A stretch of 15,839 nucleotides of DNA from Conidiobolus incongruus B7586 (Eukaryota > Entomophthoromycota > Entomophthoromycetes > Entomophthorales > Conidiobolaceae), in NCBI GenBank assembly GCA_000697335.1, contig JNEM01007400.1:1-15839 (forward strand). Direction: 5' to 3'. Below are positions 1 through 8,980 of the stretch, piece by piece. The number at the start of each line of letters is the position of its first letter. Position 1 is the stretch's first letter. Below the pieces are notes generated by a model. That model had not been told where the DNA came from and made no database searches. It saw only the letters and a program-made list of their open reading frames with translations. The translations under genes and the position numbers were made by a program.

Positions 1-920
1 CATTATTTATTTATTAAAATAAAGTATTTTAGTATAATAACAAAAGAATAATAATAAAATAAATTTATATTATATATATATATATATATTTAATTAAAAA
101 TATATAGGAATAATTTTATCAATTATTTCAATCAACTGCAAACTATTATATAATATGAATAAATATTAGTGCTTCTGTCAATACTTTATTAAGATATAAT
201 TTAATATATAAGGTATTTCTTAAATTTAATTTTTACTTTGGTTAATAATAAATTATAGATTGTCAGAATAAAAAAGCCTTTTATATTATATTTTCCTATT
301 TTGAGTTCATTAAAGCCTATTCTGATAATATGTTTTGAAAGTGTATTTTATTCTGAAATCTTTGTAAGTAGTTGATATTCAATTTTTTTAATAATGTCAA
401 ATAATATTTATTAATTTTTATTTAATTTTAGCTAAATTTCAAATTTCATTATAATTAGGTATATTAGTTTTAATTAGAATTTTTATATAAGACCCTATTT
501 ATAAGTATAATGATTATTATGTATTGTTAAATTATTCATGGATAGCTAGTAAAACACTATAATAATATTTAAATAACTGAGATTGGTATAATAATAATTA
601 ATTATAATTTTCAAGTTTATATCTTGACCTTTTGAATATTTTGCTATTTAAAATATCTTTCATATCACAAATTTACGTTATTGATTGTGATATTATCAAT
701 GGATATATATTTAATTTGAGTATTATTGATTTAGATACATATGTAACAAATAATTCTTGAGAATATGTATAATATACCTCTTCAATACATTTCTTAAAAT
801 AATTAATACATAATTATCCTCAATGAATATTGGTGAAAAAAGTCTTCGAAGCTGATTGATTTTTAGTATTTAAATAGTTATTCCATAAGTACAAAAATTA
901 AGTATAAAATATCTTTTTTA
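1..920. other. AT-rich spacer, no gene seen
   Basis: This stretch is almost wholly A and T with frequent stops in all frames. The only structure I can point to is a short TA dinucleotide run at about 71-89. I see no splice-linked exons, RNA gene or transposon remnant. Confidence 0.6.
71..89. repeat. TA dinucleotide microsatellite
   Basis: An uninterrupted run of about nine TA units lies in AT-rich spacer DNA. It is a simple sequence repeat with no visible functional context. Confidence 0.8.
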
Positions 921-1244
921 TTAAATTCTTATTGAAGTCATTGTCAAAAGGTGCTGACATTTTAAATTAAAATAAATATTGTTGGAACAAAAATAGTAAC
1001 TGCTGTGATAATTTGAAATCCTCAGAAGATACTTAACATGGCAACTACACCATATGATCCATACTTTATAAATCTTTAACATTAGGATGCTACTCGCACA
1101 GACGTGGGCAGGTTTCATATTGTGAGCTCACAGTATATATATTCTTTCTGTATCTATATACTTAACATCGTCATTGTCTTTTAAAAGATAATCCAAAAGA
1201 TGTACTTGATTTAATAAGACATAGTCTTCTGTGGCCTGATTCAT
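921..1244 (-). pseudogene. Possible small gene or gene remnant with one in-frame TGA
   Basis: On the minus strand an ATG at 1244 follows an in-frame TAA two codons upstream and opens 38 codons beginning MNQATEDYVLLNQ. A TGA at 1130-1128 interrupts it. The same frame then stays open for 68 more codons to a TAA at 923-921. The segment is less AT-rich than its flanks and has a mixed amino-acid composition, with a Cys/Trp-containing hydrophobic stretch in the second half. A 42-nt GT...AG segment (1131-1090) would remove the TGA and keep frame, but it is shorter than the 49-57 nt introns seen in the stress-protein gene and has no clear branch site. I do not recognise the product. It could be a decayed gene fragment, a small gene with a very short intron, or chance. 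Confidence 0.22.
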
Positions 1245-2195
1245 ATATTATTCTTCGTACCTTTACTTGCAAAAATACTAAGGACTACTTGCAGTTTAGG
1301 TCCTAACAAAAGTATTGAATTGAAACTTAAAATATATTTAGTTTAATTCAAATAATTTAGGATACGTGGTACAAAATATTGAATAATTTAATAATAGGAT
1401 ATATTTAGCATTACAATCTTTGACTAAATTTTGTAAACAAAAATCCGCCCGTCACAAATAATATTTGGGAAGAATAAACAATATTTCGGGATCATATGCC
1501 TGAGTCACAAAGCTATATATAATTATTTAACAAGTTTAAATTGGAAGTTAACCATTATAAAAAAAATTTGATTTAATTGTGAAATTTACTTAGATCACTC
1601 GAAAAATTATAATAAAAATTAATTTGATTATTTTTTTAAGAATTATATTAAATATTATTAAAATAATTAATTATTTTATCAGTATATATATACAATTATA
1701 TGAATATGAATATTAATTTGATTCGAATAAAATGATCAAATATAATGATATTTAAATTAATAAATTTTAATTTAATATCCATAACCTGAATATATTTACA
1801 ATAAGAGCAAAGATGATAAAATAATTAAAAAAAATATAAGATCAATGATTTTAATGGCCAAGGGTTATTATAGTTGGAAAAAAAAGATCTTTAATGGTGT
1901 ATTCAATGAAATAATAAACATAGTTCAGTTGAATAAAGCTTTGAATATTAACATAGTTTAATTTAATACCATTATTCGAACTGTTTTGAACTATATTTTT
2001 ACTACACAATTTTAATAGTCAATTTTAAAGGAAAGAATGTAAATAGAAATGATAAAACTATAACCACTACCCAACATTGATAAATGATTACATCATTTTA
2101 ATATTCGTGAGAAAATCTATTGAGACTATTGAATTTGAGAAATAATGATCTAAAATGAAATCATTTTTGTTAAAATAAATTTGAATAAAATATCA
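1245..2195. other. AT-rich spacer, no gene seen
   Basis: No open frame, RNA gene or repeat of note can be supported here. Two slightly less AT-rich patches (about 1140-1320 and 1440-1510) show no recognisable product. Confidence 0.55.
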
Positions 2196-2201
2196 TTTAT
2201 T
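2196..2201 (-). terminator. AATAAA polyadenylation signal of the stress-protein gene
   Basis: On the minus strand the hexamer AATAAA occurs about 25 nt past the TAA stop of the universal stress protein gene, a normal position for a eukaryotic 3'-end signal. In such AT-rich DNA the hexamer is common, so position is the main support. Confidence 0.45.
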
Positions 2202-2225
2202 AGACATCAAAAAGGTTAATCAAAA

Positions 2226-2947
2226 TTATAAATCAATCTTAGGAGGTTGGCCCTTGTGAACTAATACGGGGCAATCACACTTTTCAATACAATAGCTGGA
2301 TACACTACCCATGAAGGCTCTAACAAAAATATTATTAATATGACTTATATTAAGTAAATATAAAAGATTAGTTACTTCTTTAAGGGATGCAAACCGCGAG
2401 AACCAAGAATGAGAATATCAGCATTAAGATCCTTGGTTGCTTGAACGATAGCTTTACCAGCATCTTCTTCCTTGATAACAATGGGTTGGCATGTAATCTA
2501 TAAGAGATATCCTTTGTTATAATTTGAAAATATATTAACCTCATTAAATCTTACATCATGCTCAGCTAATTCGTGACTTAATTCATCTAAAATCTTTTGA
2601 GCAGCTTGACTAGCCTTTGAATATAATTAAAATCGAATATAAAACATAATAAAGATAAAATATTTACCTCTTTCAAGTAAGTTTGACGCTCTTCAAAACC
2701 CCACTTACCAGATAAGAAACCTTGGAGGTAGCTAGGTTCAACATAACCTTCACCATTTTCAGTGATGGTTAATAAAACAACGTGATCGGTTTTAGGACGA
2801 AAGATTTGCTTTTTAGCCCTATATCAATTGATTAATATAAAAAAATTCATAAATAATGATGAATTACCATTGGAAAACATTCTTAGAGATGTTGGAGTTA
2901 TCATAAGCTAAAAATACTCTTCTTCTCTTTTCAATAGGAATACTCAT
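2226..2947 (-). CDS. Universal stress protein (UspA family), five exons, 168 aa
   Basis: I rebuilt this gene by splicing four GT-AG introns on the minus strand. The exons are 2947-2868, 2818-2668, 2614-2555, 2497-2376 and 2319-2226. The introns are 49, 53, 57 and 56 nt, and phases match at every junction. The 168-residue product starts MSIPIEKRRR. It has the first beta strand with the conserved acidic residue (VFLAYDNS, D16). Near the C-terminus it has the full UspA nucleotide-binding signature G-2x-G-9x-G-S (G129, G132, G142, S143), followed by the CPVLV strand typical of the fold. The length equals that of a stand-alone single-domain Usp. There is no signal peptide or membrane segment, so it is predicted cytosolic. 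ATP-binding members of this family bind ATP and help cells survive stress; the specific role here is unknown. The motif suggests ATP binding. All exons are intact. A TATA-like box lies upstream and an AATAAA lies downstream. Confidence 0.93.
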
Positions 2948-3003
2948 TTTCAAATATTATTATAATTAAACAAAAAATAATTTAAATTATGTTAAAATCA
3001 AGG

Positions 3004-3011
3004 TATTTATA
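3004..3011 (-). promoter_or_regulatory. TATA-like box upstream of the stress-protein gene
   Basis: On the minus strand the motif TATAAATA, preceded by GAG and followed by CC, lies 56 nt upstream of the ATG of the universal stress protein gene. The spacing suits a core promoter giving a short leader. AT-rich background makes chance matches frequent, so this is a modest call. Confidence 0.4.
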
Positions 3012-3450
3012 CTCAATTAAAACTTATTGCATCATCAAATTTCGATTTAATTAAACCTTTACAAATTATTTTTCCAATCTAGAATCTATCCATTAATAAG
3101 AGTACAGAACCCATTTTATTAATAAACTTGAATTCTAAAGATAAACTCAATCTAGTGAATGGAGTCTATTACTTGTACTTGTCAAATTTTACATTCAAAA
3201 TAGATGCAGAATTTTTTAAAAATTAATTATATTAAATATATCATTTAAATGAAAAATCCAAAAAAAATAATAATAAAATGTTATAAGTTAGAATACTTAT
3301 ATAGATTTCAATTAATAATATTAAAAATTTAATAATAAAATTATTATAATTATATTTGTCAAATTTTAATATAATACTTAATAAAAATCATCATAGTAAA
3401 TAATTAAATAATTGAAGTTTAAAAAGATTATAATTTATAAAAAAAAGTAA

Positions 3451-3480
3451 ATAATAATAATAATAATAATTAATAATAAT
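3451..3480. repeat. AAT/TAA trinucleotide repeat
   Basis: About ten AAT-type triplets occur with one phase slip at 3470/3471. It is a simple sequence repeat in spacer DNA. Confidence 0.75.
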
Positions 3481-5012
3481 TTTATTTTTCGGAATAAAAG
3501 ATTTTTTAAATTTTAAAATAATAGTTAAAATATTGTAAATGGATAATTCCAAATTTACTATTATATCAATTCCTTTTAGTTTTAATACTTAAATGTTATT
3601 TATTTTTCATCTCAATTGTTATATTTAAATAAGTTAATAAAAATAAACAAATAATTATAGAATAGTTACTGAAGTATCTAGTATTAATCACTATATTTTT
3701 ACTTCAATATATTCAATATTCAATTATTAAAAATTCTTTATATACTTTTAATTATTTAAACTGAATAATAATTAAAAAAATTCAATTATTTTTTATTTAG
3801 TTTATATTATCTTAATATATAAATATATAATCTTAATTAATATTTTATATAAAAATCTAAATATAATTAAAATAAATTAAAACTATATGATATTACATTA
3901 TTTTATAAAATTATTATAATTAATAAATATTAAATTTTATTTATTAATACTTGTATATTTCAACTTTTAATTTAATCAGTAATAAAATTTTTGAATTTTA
4001 AAAGTATTAAAGTTTAAAGTAGAACTTTCTAATATACTGTTAAAATTTAACATTATTGTTACATTTTAATTGTATATTCGCCAATATTTTAATCAAGTAT
4101 ATTCATTTGCATTTTATCCACTTGATAATATTAATAGTGACGTATAATTTTCACAGACTTGACAGTCATAATAAGTATTGAATAAAAAATAATCAATTTT
4201 TTTATAAAAGTAGATAGTCGTATCCAAGTGTGTACTAATATTATTATCCTTCTATTTTGATTTTGATAGATTTATAATTTATTAATTGTCTCAATAATAC
4301 ATAAATTATAATCATAATAATAATAATATCATTATTATTACTTTACCAACCAAATACTTTTTAAAGTTTAATTTTGCTACTTGATTAATATACAGTTATT
4401 ATGAATAGTTCAATTTGTTCCAATATATCTTATTTCTTTTAGATATAATTACCTGAGTTGCTTAATAAATGATGAAGTTTATAAATATTAATTTGGCACT
4501 TTTGCTTGAGTAATTACACTAACAAAATACAAATGAAAAACAGATGTTAAAATTGATGAAGTGAAGCTAAAAAAGAATTAAATGATAATAATTCATTCTT
4601 TTAGGATGATATTTGAATAATATATTAATACAAAAAATTTAAACTGATTTCCTTATGTCCATAGTCATTTTAATCATTACTCGAATTTCAAAAAAATATT
4701 TTTAAACTTAAATGAATTAATTTATTTAATTAATAATGAATTTTAAAGGAGATAACATTTGATTTTAGCAAGTAATGGAATTGAATATATACTATATTGG
4801 ATTATTTATTAAAAATTCAATTGAAAATAATAGAGTTATAAAATCTATATAGTGAGTATGCTTTTGAGTGAATTGATAGGGAATTGTTGAATAGCGTAAT
4901 AGAAGTAATAATTTTATTATATAGTATGTAAATATTGATAATTTGTAAAAATCATTTTTGAGAATATATTAAACTATATGATAATGAAATAAATATGAAT
5001 TGAAATTTAAAA

Positions 5013-5771
5013 TCAATTCATAGGACCTAATTGAATGGAATAATCCAAATTTGGTTTCATATTAGAAGAATGAAAGAAAAGGAGTATGAGAATGGCACAA
5101 AGGAAAAATACAAGAGTTAGGATTAAGTAAAGCAGGTGTATCTTGGTAATTAAAATCCTGTCAAATTGGATACATCCTGAAAAATTGGTAATTATTTGCT
5201 TTTCTTCAATACCTCTATACCATTCTGGGTTCACATATCCAATATAGTGACTGTCACCGAATCCCCCAACCCAGTAGAGACGTTGGACATGCAGTTGGAA
5301 AAATTTAAAATCTTTGAAATTCATCCAAAATTTGGTATCTGGATGTGCTTTGATAAATGCTGCTTTAGCTTGCTCTATCTTGTGACTATCAAGCTGATAA
5401 ATACTTCCCATTAGTGTGACTCGTGCATTGGACATGATTGTTCCATGAGTAACAGGGGCTCGAACAGTGAGAGAAACTCTATTATCATAATCAAAGTTTT
5501 CAAAAGACTTTTGCAAGGTTGTAATAAATAGTATAGGGCAGCCTTCTTCACCTGGAAGGTCGACATAGTAATCAACAATACCAAATGGCCACCCTTCAAA
5601 TTCCTTGTCCGATTTGAGATCACTGAAATGAGGTGCGTCATGGCCATGGCCTGGATGTTTTTTGGGGTTAGTATGATTCAGAGTAATCAAAGTACCAACG
5701 TTCTCCTGACGTATCAGTTGACGTGCAGCTTGAGCTGCTTCTTGTTCAGTTAATTCTAATATATGACTCAT
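5013..5771 (-). CDS. CREG-like protein (FMN-binding split-barrel fold) with C-terminal membrane segment
   Basis: This is a single-exon frame of 252 residues. Residues about 8-188 match the CREG layout, a pyridoxamine-phosphate-oxidase-like split beta-barrel. There is an N-terminal helix (EQEAAQAARQLIRQ), a first strand (VGTLITL), a WPFGIVDYY segment, a strand reading PILFITTLQKSFENFDYDNRVSLTV in overlapping parts, an ARVTLMGS strand, an AHPDTKFW segment and a final LYWVGGFGD strand. CREG proteins are normally secreted or lysosomal glycoproteins with a signal peptide. Here the barrel starts within ten residues of the first Met and there is no hydrophobic N-terminus. Instead a strongly hydrophobic stretch at about 211-234 is followed by only about 18 residues, the layout of a tail-anchored membrane protein. 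A His-rich insert (H39, H42, H44, H48) lies in the loop after strand one. The start is the first ATG, with AT-rich leader upstream. Enzymatic activity should not be assumed, because mammalian CREG1 lacks bound FMN. Confidence 0.88.
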   Translation of the reverse strand: MSHILELTEQEAAQAARQLIRQENVGTLITLNHTNPKKHPGHGHDAPHFSDLKSDKEFEGWPFGIVDYYVDLPGEEGCPILFITTLQKSFENFDYDNRVSLTVRAPVTHGTIMSNARVTLMGSIYQLDSHKIEQAKAAFIKAHPDTKFWMNFKDFKFFQLHVQRLYWVGGFGDSHYIGYVNPEWYRGIEEKQIITNFSGCIQFDRILITKIHLLYLILTLVFFLCAILILLFFHSSNMKPNLDYSIQLGPMN

Positions 5772-6317
5772 ATTTTAAAATTAATAAATAATAAAAGGTT
5801 ATAATTTTTTCTGAGATTAAGAGTTCAAAAAATGATTATGACAATAAAAATCACTTATTCCAAATAAAATTATTAATAACTATAATGCTAATCCAAATAT
5901 AGTTATTAATTCATTTTAAGTAATTATCAAATTTAATTTATATATGCGGAATACTAATAAAATTTAGGGAGATTAAAGTGGAGATAAATTTAATTATATA
6001 TAAAAATGAGATGATTTTTATAAATTATATCTCAAATATGATCATTTTGATGCTGGTGCTTAAGTTTTTCTGAATCCAAAATTAAATAGATTTCTATAAA
6101 ATTTGGTTTTCAACTAAGCTTAAGAAATCAAGACAAAATATCAAAAAATATAATTTATTATTATAGTTTATAATCTCAAAGCAATTTGATTTTAATTGTT
6201 AAATTTGAGGAAAATTAATATATAATCTTTCAAAATTCATATACATTCATTTACAATTTATTCAGCTATTATCATTAAAATCTTTTATTTAATTTTTGGT
6301 TATTTCTTTTTATAATA

Positions 6318-6355
6318 ATACATTTGAAATAATATTAATATAATTTCAAATGTAT
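6318..6355. repeat. Perfect 13-bp inverted repeat
   Basis: The arm ATACATTTGAAAT (6318-6330) is repeated as its exact reverse complement at 6343-6355, with a 12-nt spacer of A and T. The arms contain C and G and so exceed what simple AT content would easily give. It could form a hairpin or cruciform. No gene or transposon relation is evident. Confidence 0.7.
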
Positions 6356-6889
6356 GTATAAAAATTAAAATAATTATTCATCAAATGAGCTGAAGGCATG
6401 TTTTAGGTCACATTATAAAAATTTCCATATCAGAAATAATGTATTTCCCATGTATTATATTCCATTATTAGATATGATATTGAATAGTTTTCATTCTTTG
6501 AATTAAACTGAATTAATTATTAATATATATAATCCTATCTCTAACACCATATATATATTTTGTACTTAGATTTATTATATATACATATAATAACTTTTAT
6601 TTTATTATATTTATAGGTATAATGATATTTTGAAAAGGGTGACTAATCTCAGGGGTTTGAAATTTTATATTAAATACCACAGTGAGTTATATATTATCTG
6701 TTTTTTTCTTAAAAATTCAATATATAATATAATCCAATTTTTCTACAAATAACGTACCAATATAGATATATTGATCTATGAATGCCTTCAACATAATATT
6801 AATAATTACCTATAATTTTTAAAATTTTCGAATATTGTGAATATTAATCTCAATTTGTGTGAATATCGGAAAAATTATAAGTTAATGAT

Positions 6890-7325
6890 GAAGAATAATC
6901 TTGTCCATCACTCAAGAAACTCTGACTATTGCACTAATGCAAGAAGTCACATTGGAAGTACTTCATTTTATGAACTAGTCTAACTTAGTGCTTTCCACCT
7001 GAAGTTATTCATAGCCACCCAAACTCAACAATTGAACCTATTATAAGATCATCACAAGCCAATCAATAAACCAATCTTTCTATCTTCATTTTCAAAAGTA
7101 TCCAGTCTCTAAGTTTTTCTCGTAACACTCACAAAACGTATTGAGTTGTGACGAGCGTGAGATATTTACTTTATTCGAAGACCTTGATTTGCAGTAAGCT
7201 ATTTTCACCCAATTTGGTGAACCCTCTTAATTTCCCTTAACCTTGTGGTAATCTATCATTTACCACTGGCGATTCCCCGTTTAAGCTCTAAAAGACTACC
7301 TCCTCCCACGTTTACGGTCGTCATT
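6890..7325. other. Less AT-rich island of unknown nature, contains a hairpin
   Basis: This block stands out from its surroundings by higher G+C and sequence complexity. All six frames carry several stops. The plus frame beginning near 6894 stays open for about 30 codons before a stop, then is broken repeatedly. A stem-loop sits at 7119-7155: CTCGTAACACTCA can pair with TGAGTTGTGACGAG, with one A-G mismatch and one bulge. I looked for tRNA, 5S rRNA, U1-U6, SRP and RNase P/MRP signatures and saw none I could defend. It may be a decayed gene, an old insertion or an unannotated non-coding transcript. Confidence 0.35.
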
Positions 7326-8418
7326 AATAATCACATTTACATTAATTAGTATATTATTAAACAATTAATTTAGACATTTATTTTAATTTCATAAAGTTAT
7401 TTACAATAACTATTTAAATAAATTAATAATGCAAAATATTATATTATATTTTTAAATAATTGAATCAATTGATAAATTTTGATAAAAATAATAATTATTA
7501 AATGTATCATTAAGATAACTTGTTATGGTTATATTGTTCAATATAAAAAATATTATAATTTAGTGTATAAAAAATTTTAATATAATACAGTAAAAAATTT
7601 TAAGGTTTTAATAAATATCACTTAATTTCTCAAAATATAAAGGTCAAATTGTAGTATTTTGTATATTGAATACTCTTATTTGAGATTAATTGAAATTTGA
7701 TATTTTGAATATACTTAATACTACTTTTAAATAGCTAAAAATTATTATAACTATAAATATGATAAAATACTATCAAATGGATAATTAATAGAAGTTTCAA
7801 AAATTAACACTACTGATTATTAAACCTAACAAATTTAAACCCAATTTTCTTTAAAAACTTTAATACATTAATATTTATACATAAAATAAAAAGGCTGATT
7901 AAACATATATTTGAATGTATACCAAAATCGAAATATAATTTAGTAATAGATATAGTTATCTCTCATATTCCACTTGATGAGTTTATAATATGAACTAAAA
8001 GAACTGGAGCCCAATTTATAGTTAATAATTTTGATTCATATTAAAGCATTTGAAAATTAAATCAGCTTTAATATTTATATCACATGATAAAAACGATGTT
8101 ACATTGAAATTATTAAATTTTCATTTTCAGTTATAATACCTGAAAATATTCAATATCTATGAATGTGGGATTAATATTAATCTTATTTTAATCAATTTAG
8201 CTGAATGATGAAAGAGAGGTTTTCATTAATGAATTAATTAAATGCTGATTCTTCTTATTTTTCAATATTTTAAGGTATAACTATGATGGAAATGTTTTGA
8301 TATCTAGTCTAGACTTACACATCTTACTGGGAAACAAAAATTTTATTTCAATTCTTTTGGTTACAATTAGAAGGAGACTTAAGCATTAAGATAATGACAG
8401 ACATGTTTTCAACTTTGA

Positions 8419-8445
8419 ATTATTATTATTATTATTATTATTATT
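8419..8445. repeat. ATT trinucleotide microsatellite (nine units)
   Basis: Nine perfect ATT units lie about 560 bases upstream of the phosphodiesterase start codon. It is a simple sequence repeat that is likely to vary in length between strains. Confidence 0.9.
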
Positions 8446-8828
8446 ACAAAAGACATAAATATCTGAAACCTTAATATTATGCTTTAATATTCATATGAAT
8501 CCGATTACCAATATCAGTTTGTTAAATGCGGTATATGATTTGTTGATAACAGGAATATGGGACAAAGTCTTTAGAAACTTGTCAGTTGGGTTCAGTATAG
8601 AAGTTTATCGCCTTTTGCTCCATTTGACATAAGAGATAAATTTGGTTCAAATCGAGGTATTTCGACAAACTGACAAATGACCAGTGAGTTTAGTAGGTAT
8701 GCAAAAGTAAGTTTTATGATTGAACAACAGTAACAAGTCCCACTCGCAAATTCACATTACACAGGAATTTGGAATTTTTAATTGGCCATTCAATTGAATT
8801 GCGTGACAAACGTGGTAATGATTGAGAT

Positions 8829-8837
8829 TTTATATAG
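8829..8837 (+). promoter_or_regulatory. TATA-like box upstream of the phosphodiesterase gene
   Basis: TTTATATAG lies about 145 nt upstream of the chosen ATG, at the end of a block that is less AT-rich than general spacer. It would place transcription start in the 8860s and give a leader of roughly 120 nt. This is a motif-based guess only. Confidence 0.35.
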
Positions 8838-8858
8838 AAGTCTTGGTTTAATTTAATA

Positions 8859-8933
8859 ATGGATTAGTTTACACTAATGTGAAAGTGATTGGCTGTGATA
8901 GAGTCTTGAGGAAGATGCATCATGTATATTTAA
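8859..8933 (+). promoter_or_regulatory. Cluster of very short upstream ORFs in the phosphodiesterase leader
   Basis: Between the TATA-like box and the main ATG there are three tiny upstream ORFs. They are ATG-GAT-TAG at 8859-8867, a minimal start-stop ATG-TGA at 8877-8882, and ATG-TAT-ATT-TAA at 8922-8933. A further ATG at 8915 is in frame with the main protein and would add 22 residues before the signal peptide. If the transcript begins upstream of 8859, scanning ribosomes would meet all of these. If it begins later, or a leader intron is removed, they are irrelevant. Confidence 0.35.
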
Positions 8934-8980
8934 ACAAGCCGCAGTCGCTATTCACTCTAGGATTGATATCGATTAATATA

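Larger units (their letters stand above)
2948..5012. other. AT-rich intergenic spacer with the stress-gene promoter
   Basis: The first about 100 bases hold the minus-strand promoter of the universal stress protein gene. The rest is AT-rich sequence with short TAA/ATT runs (3451-3480 and 4313-4342) and no supportable gene. The minus-strand CREG-like gene ends at the far edge, so this spacer also contains its 3' flank. Confidence 0.6.
5772..8820. other. Long AT-rich spacer with a less AT-rich island
   Basis: No intact gene can be supported in this 3 kb. It contains the minus-strand 5' flank of the CREG-like gene, a perfect inverted repeat (6318-6355), a compositionally distinct island with a hairpin (about 6890-7325), a long AT-rich tract, and an ATT microsatellite near 8420. 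The last about 300 bases are less AT-rich and probably hold upstream regulatory sequence of the phosphodiesterase gene. Confidence 0.55.

Noticed and set aside
1445-1455. CCGCCCGTCAC, an 11-mer found near the 3' end of small-subunit rRNA
   Set aside because: The flanking bases do not continue the rRNA match on either side, so an rRNA gene or organelle-derived insert is not supported.
5196-5647. Shorter frames overlapping the CREG-like gene on both strands
   Set aside because: They overlap a frame with clear family resemblance and have no features of their own.
6894-6985. Weak resemblance of a short plus-strand reading to the tail of an LTR-type integrase
   Set aside because: The likeness is limited to a handful of residues, no other parts of such an element or terminal repeats are seen nearby, and I cannot support the call.
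8579-8680. Nine-base inverted match TTGTCAGTT / AACTGACAA upstream of the phosphodiesterase
   Set aside because: It is short, widely spaced and has no further paired sequence around it, so chance is likely.
8879-8980. Extension of the phosphodiesterase frame back to a GTG at 8879
   Set aside because: A GTG start is not expected in this eukaryote, and the extension would place about 34 residues ahead of a textbook signal peptide that begins at the ATG at 8981.
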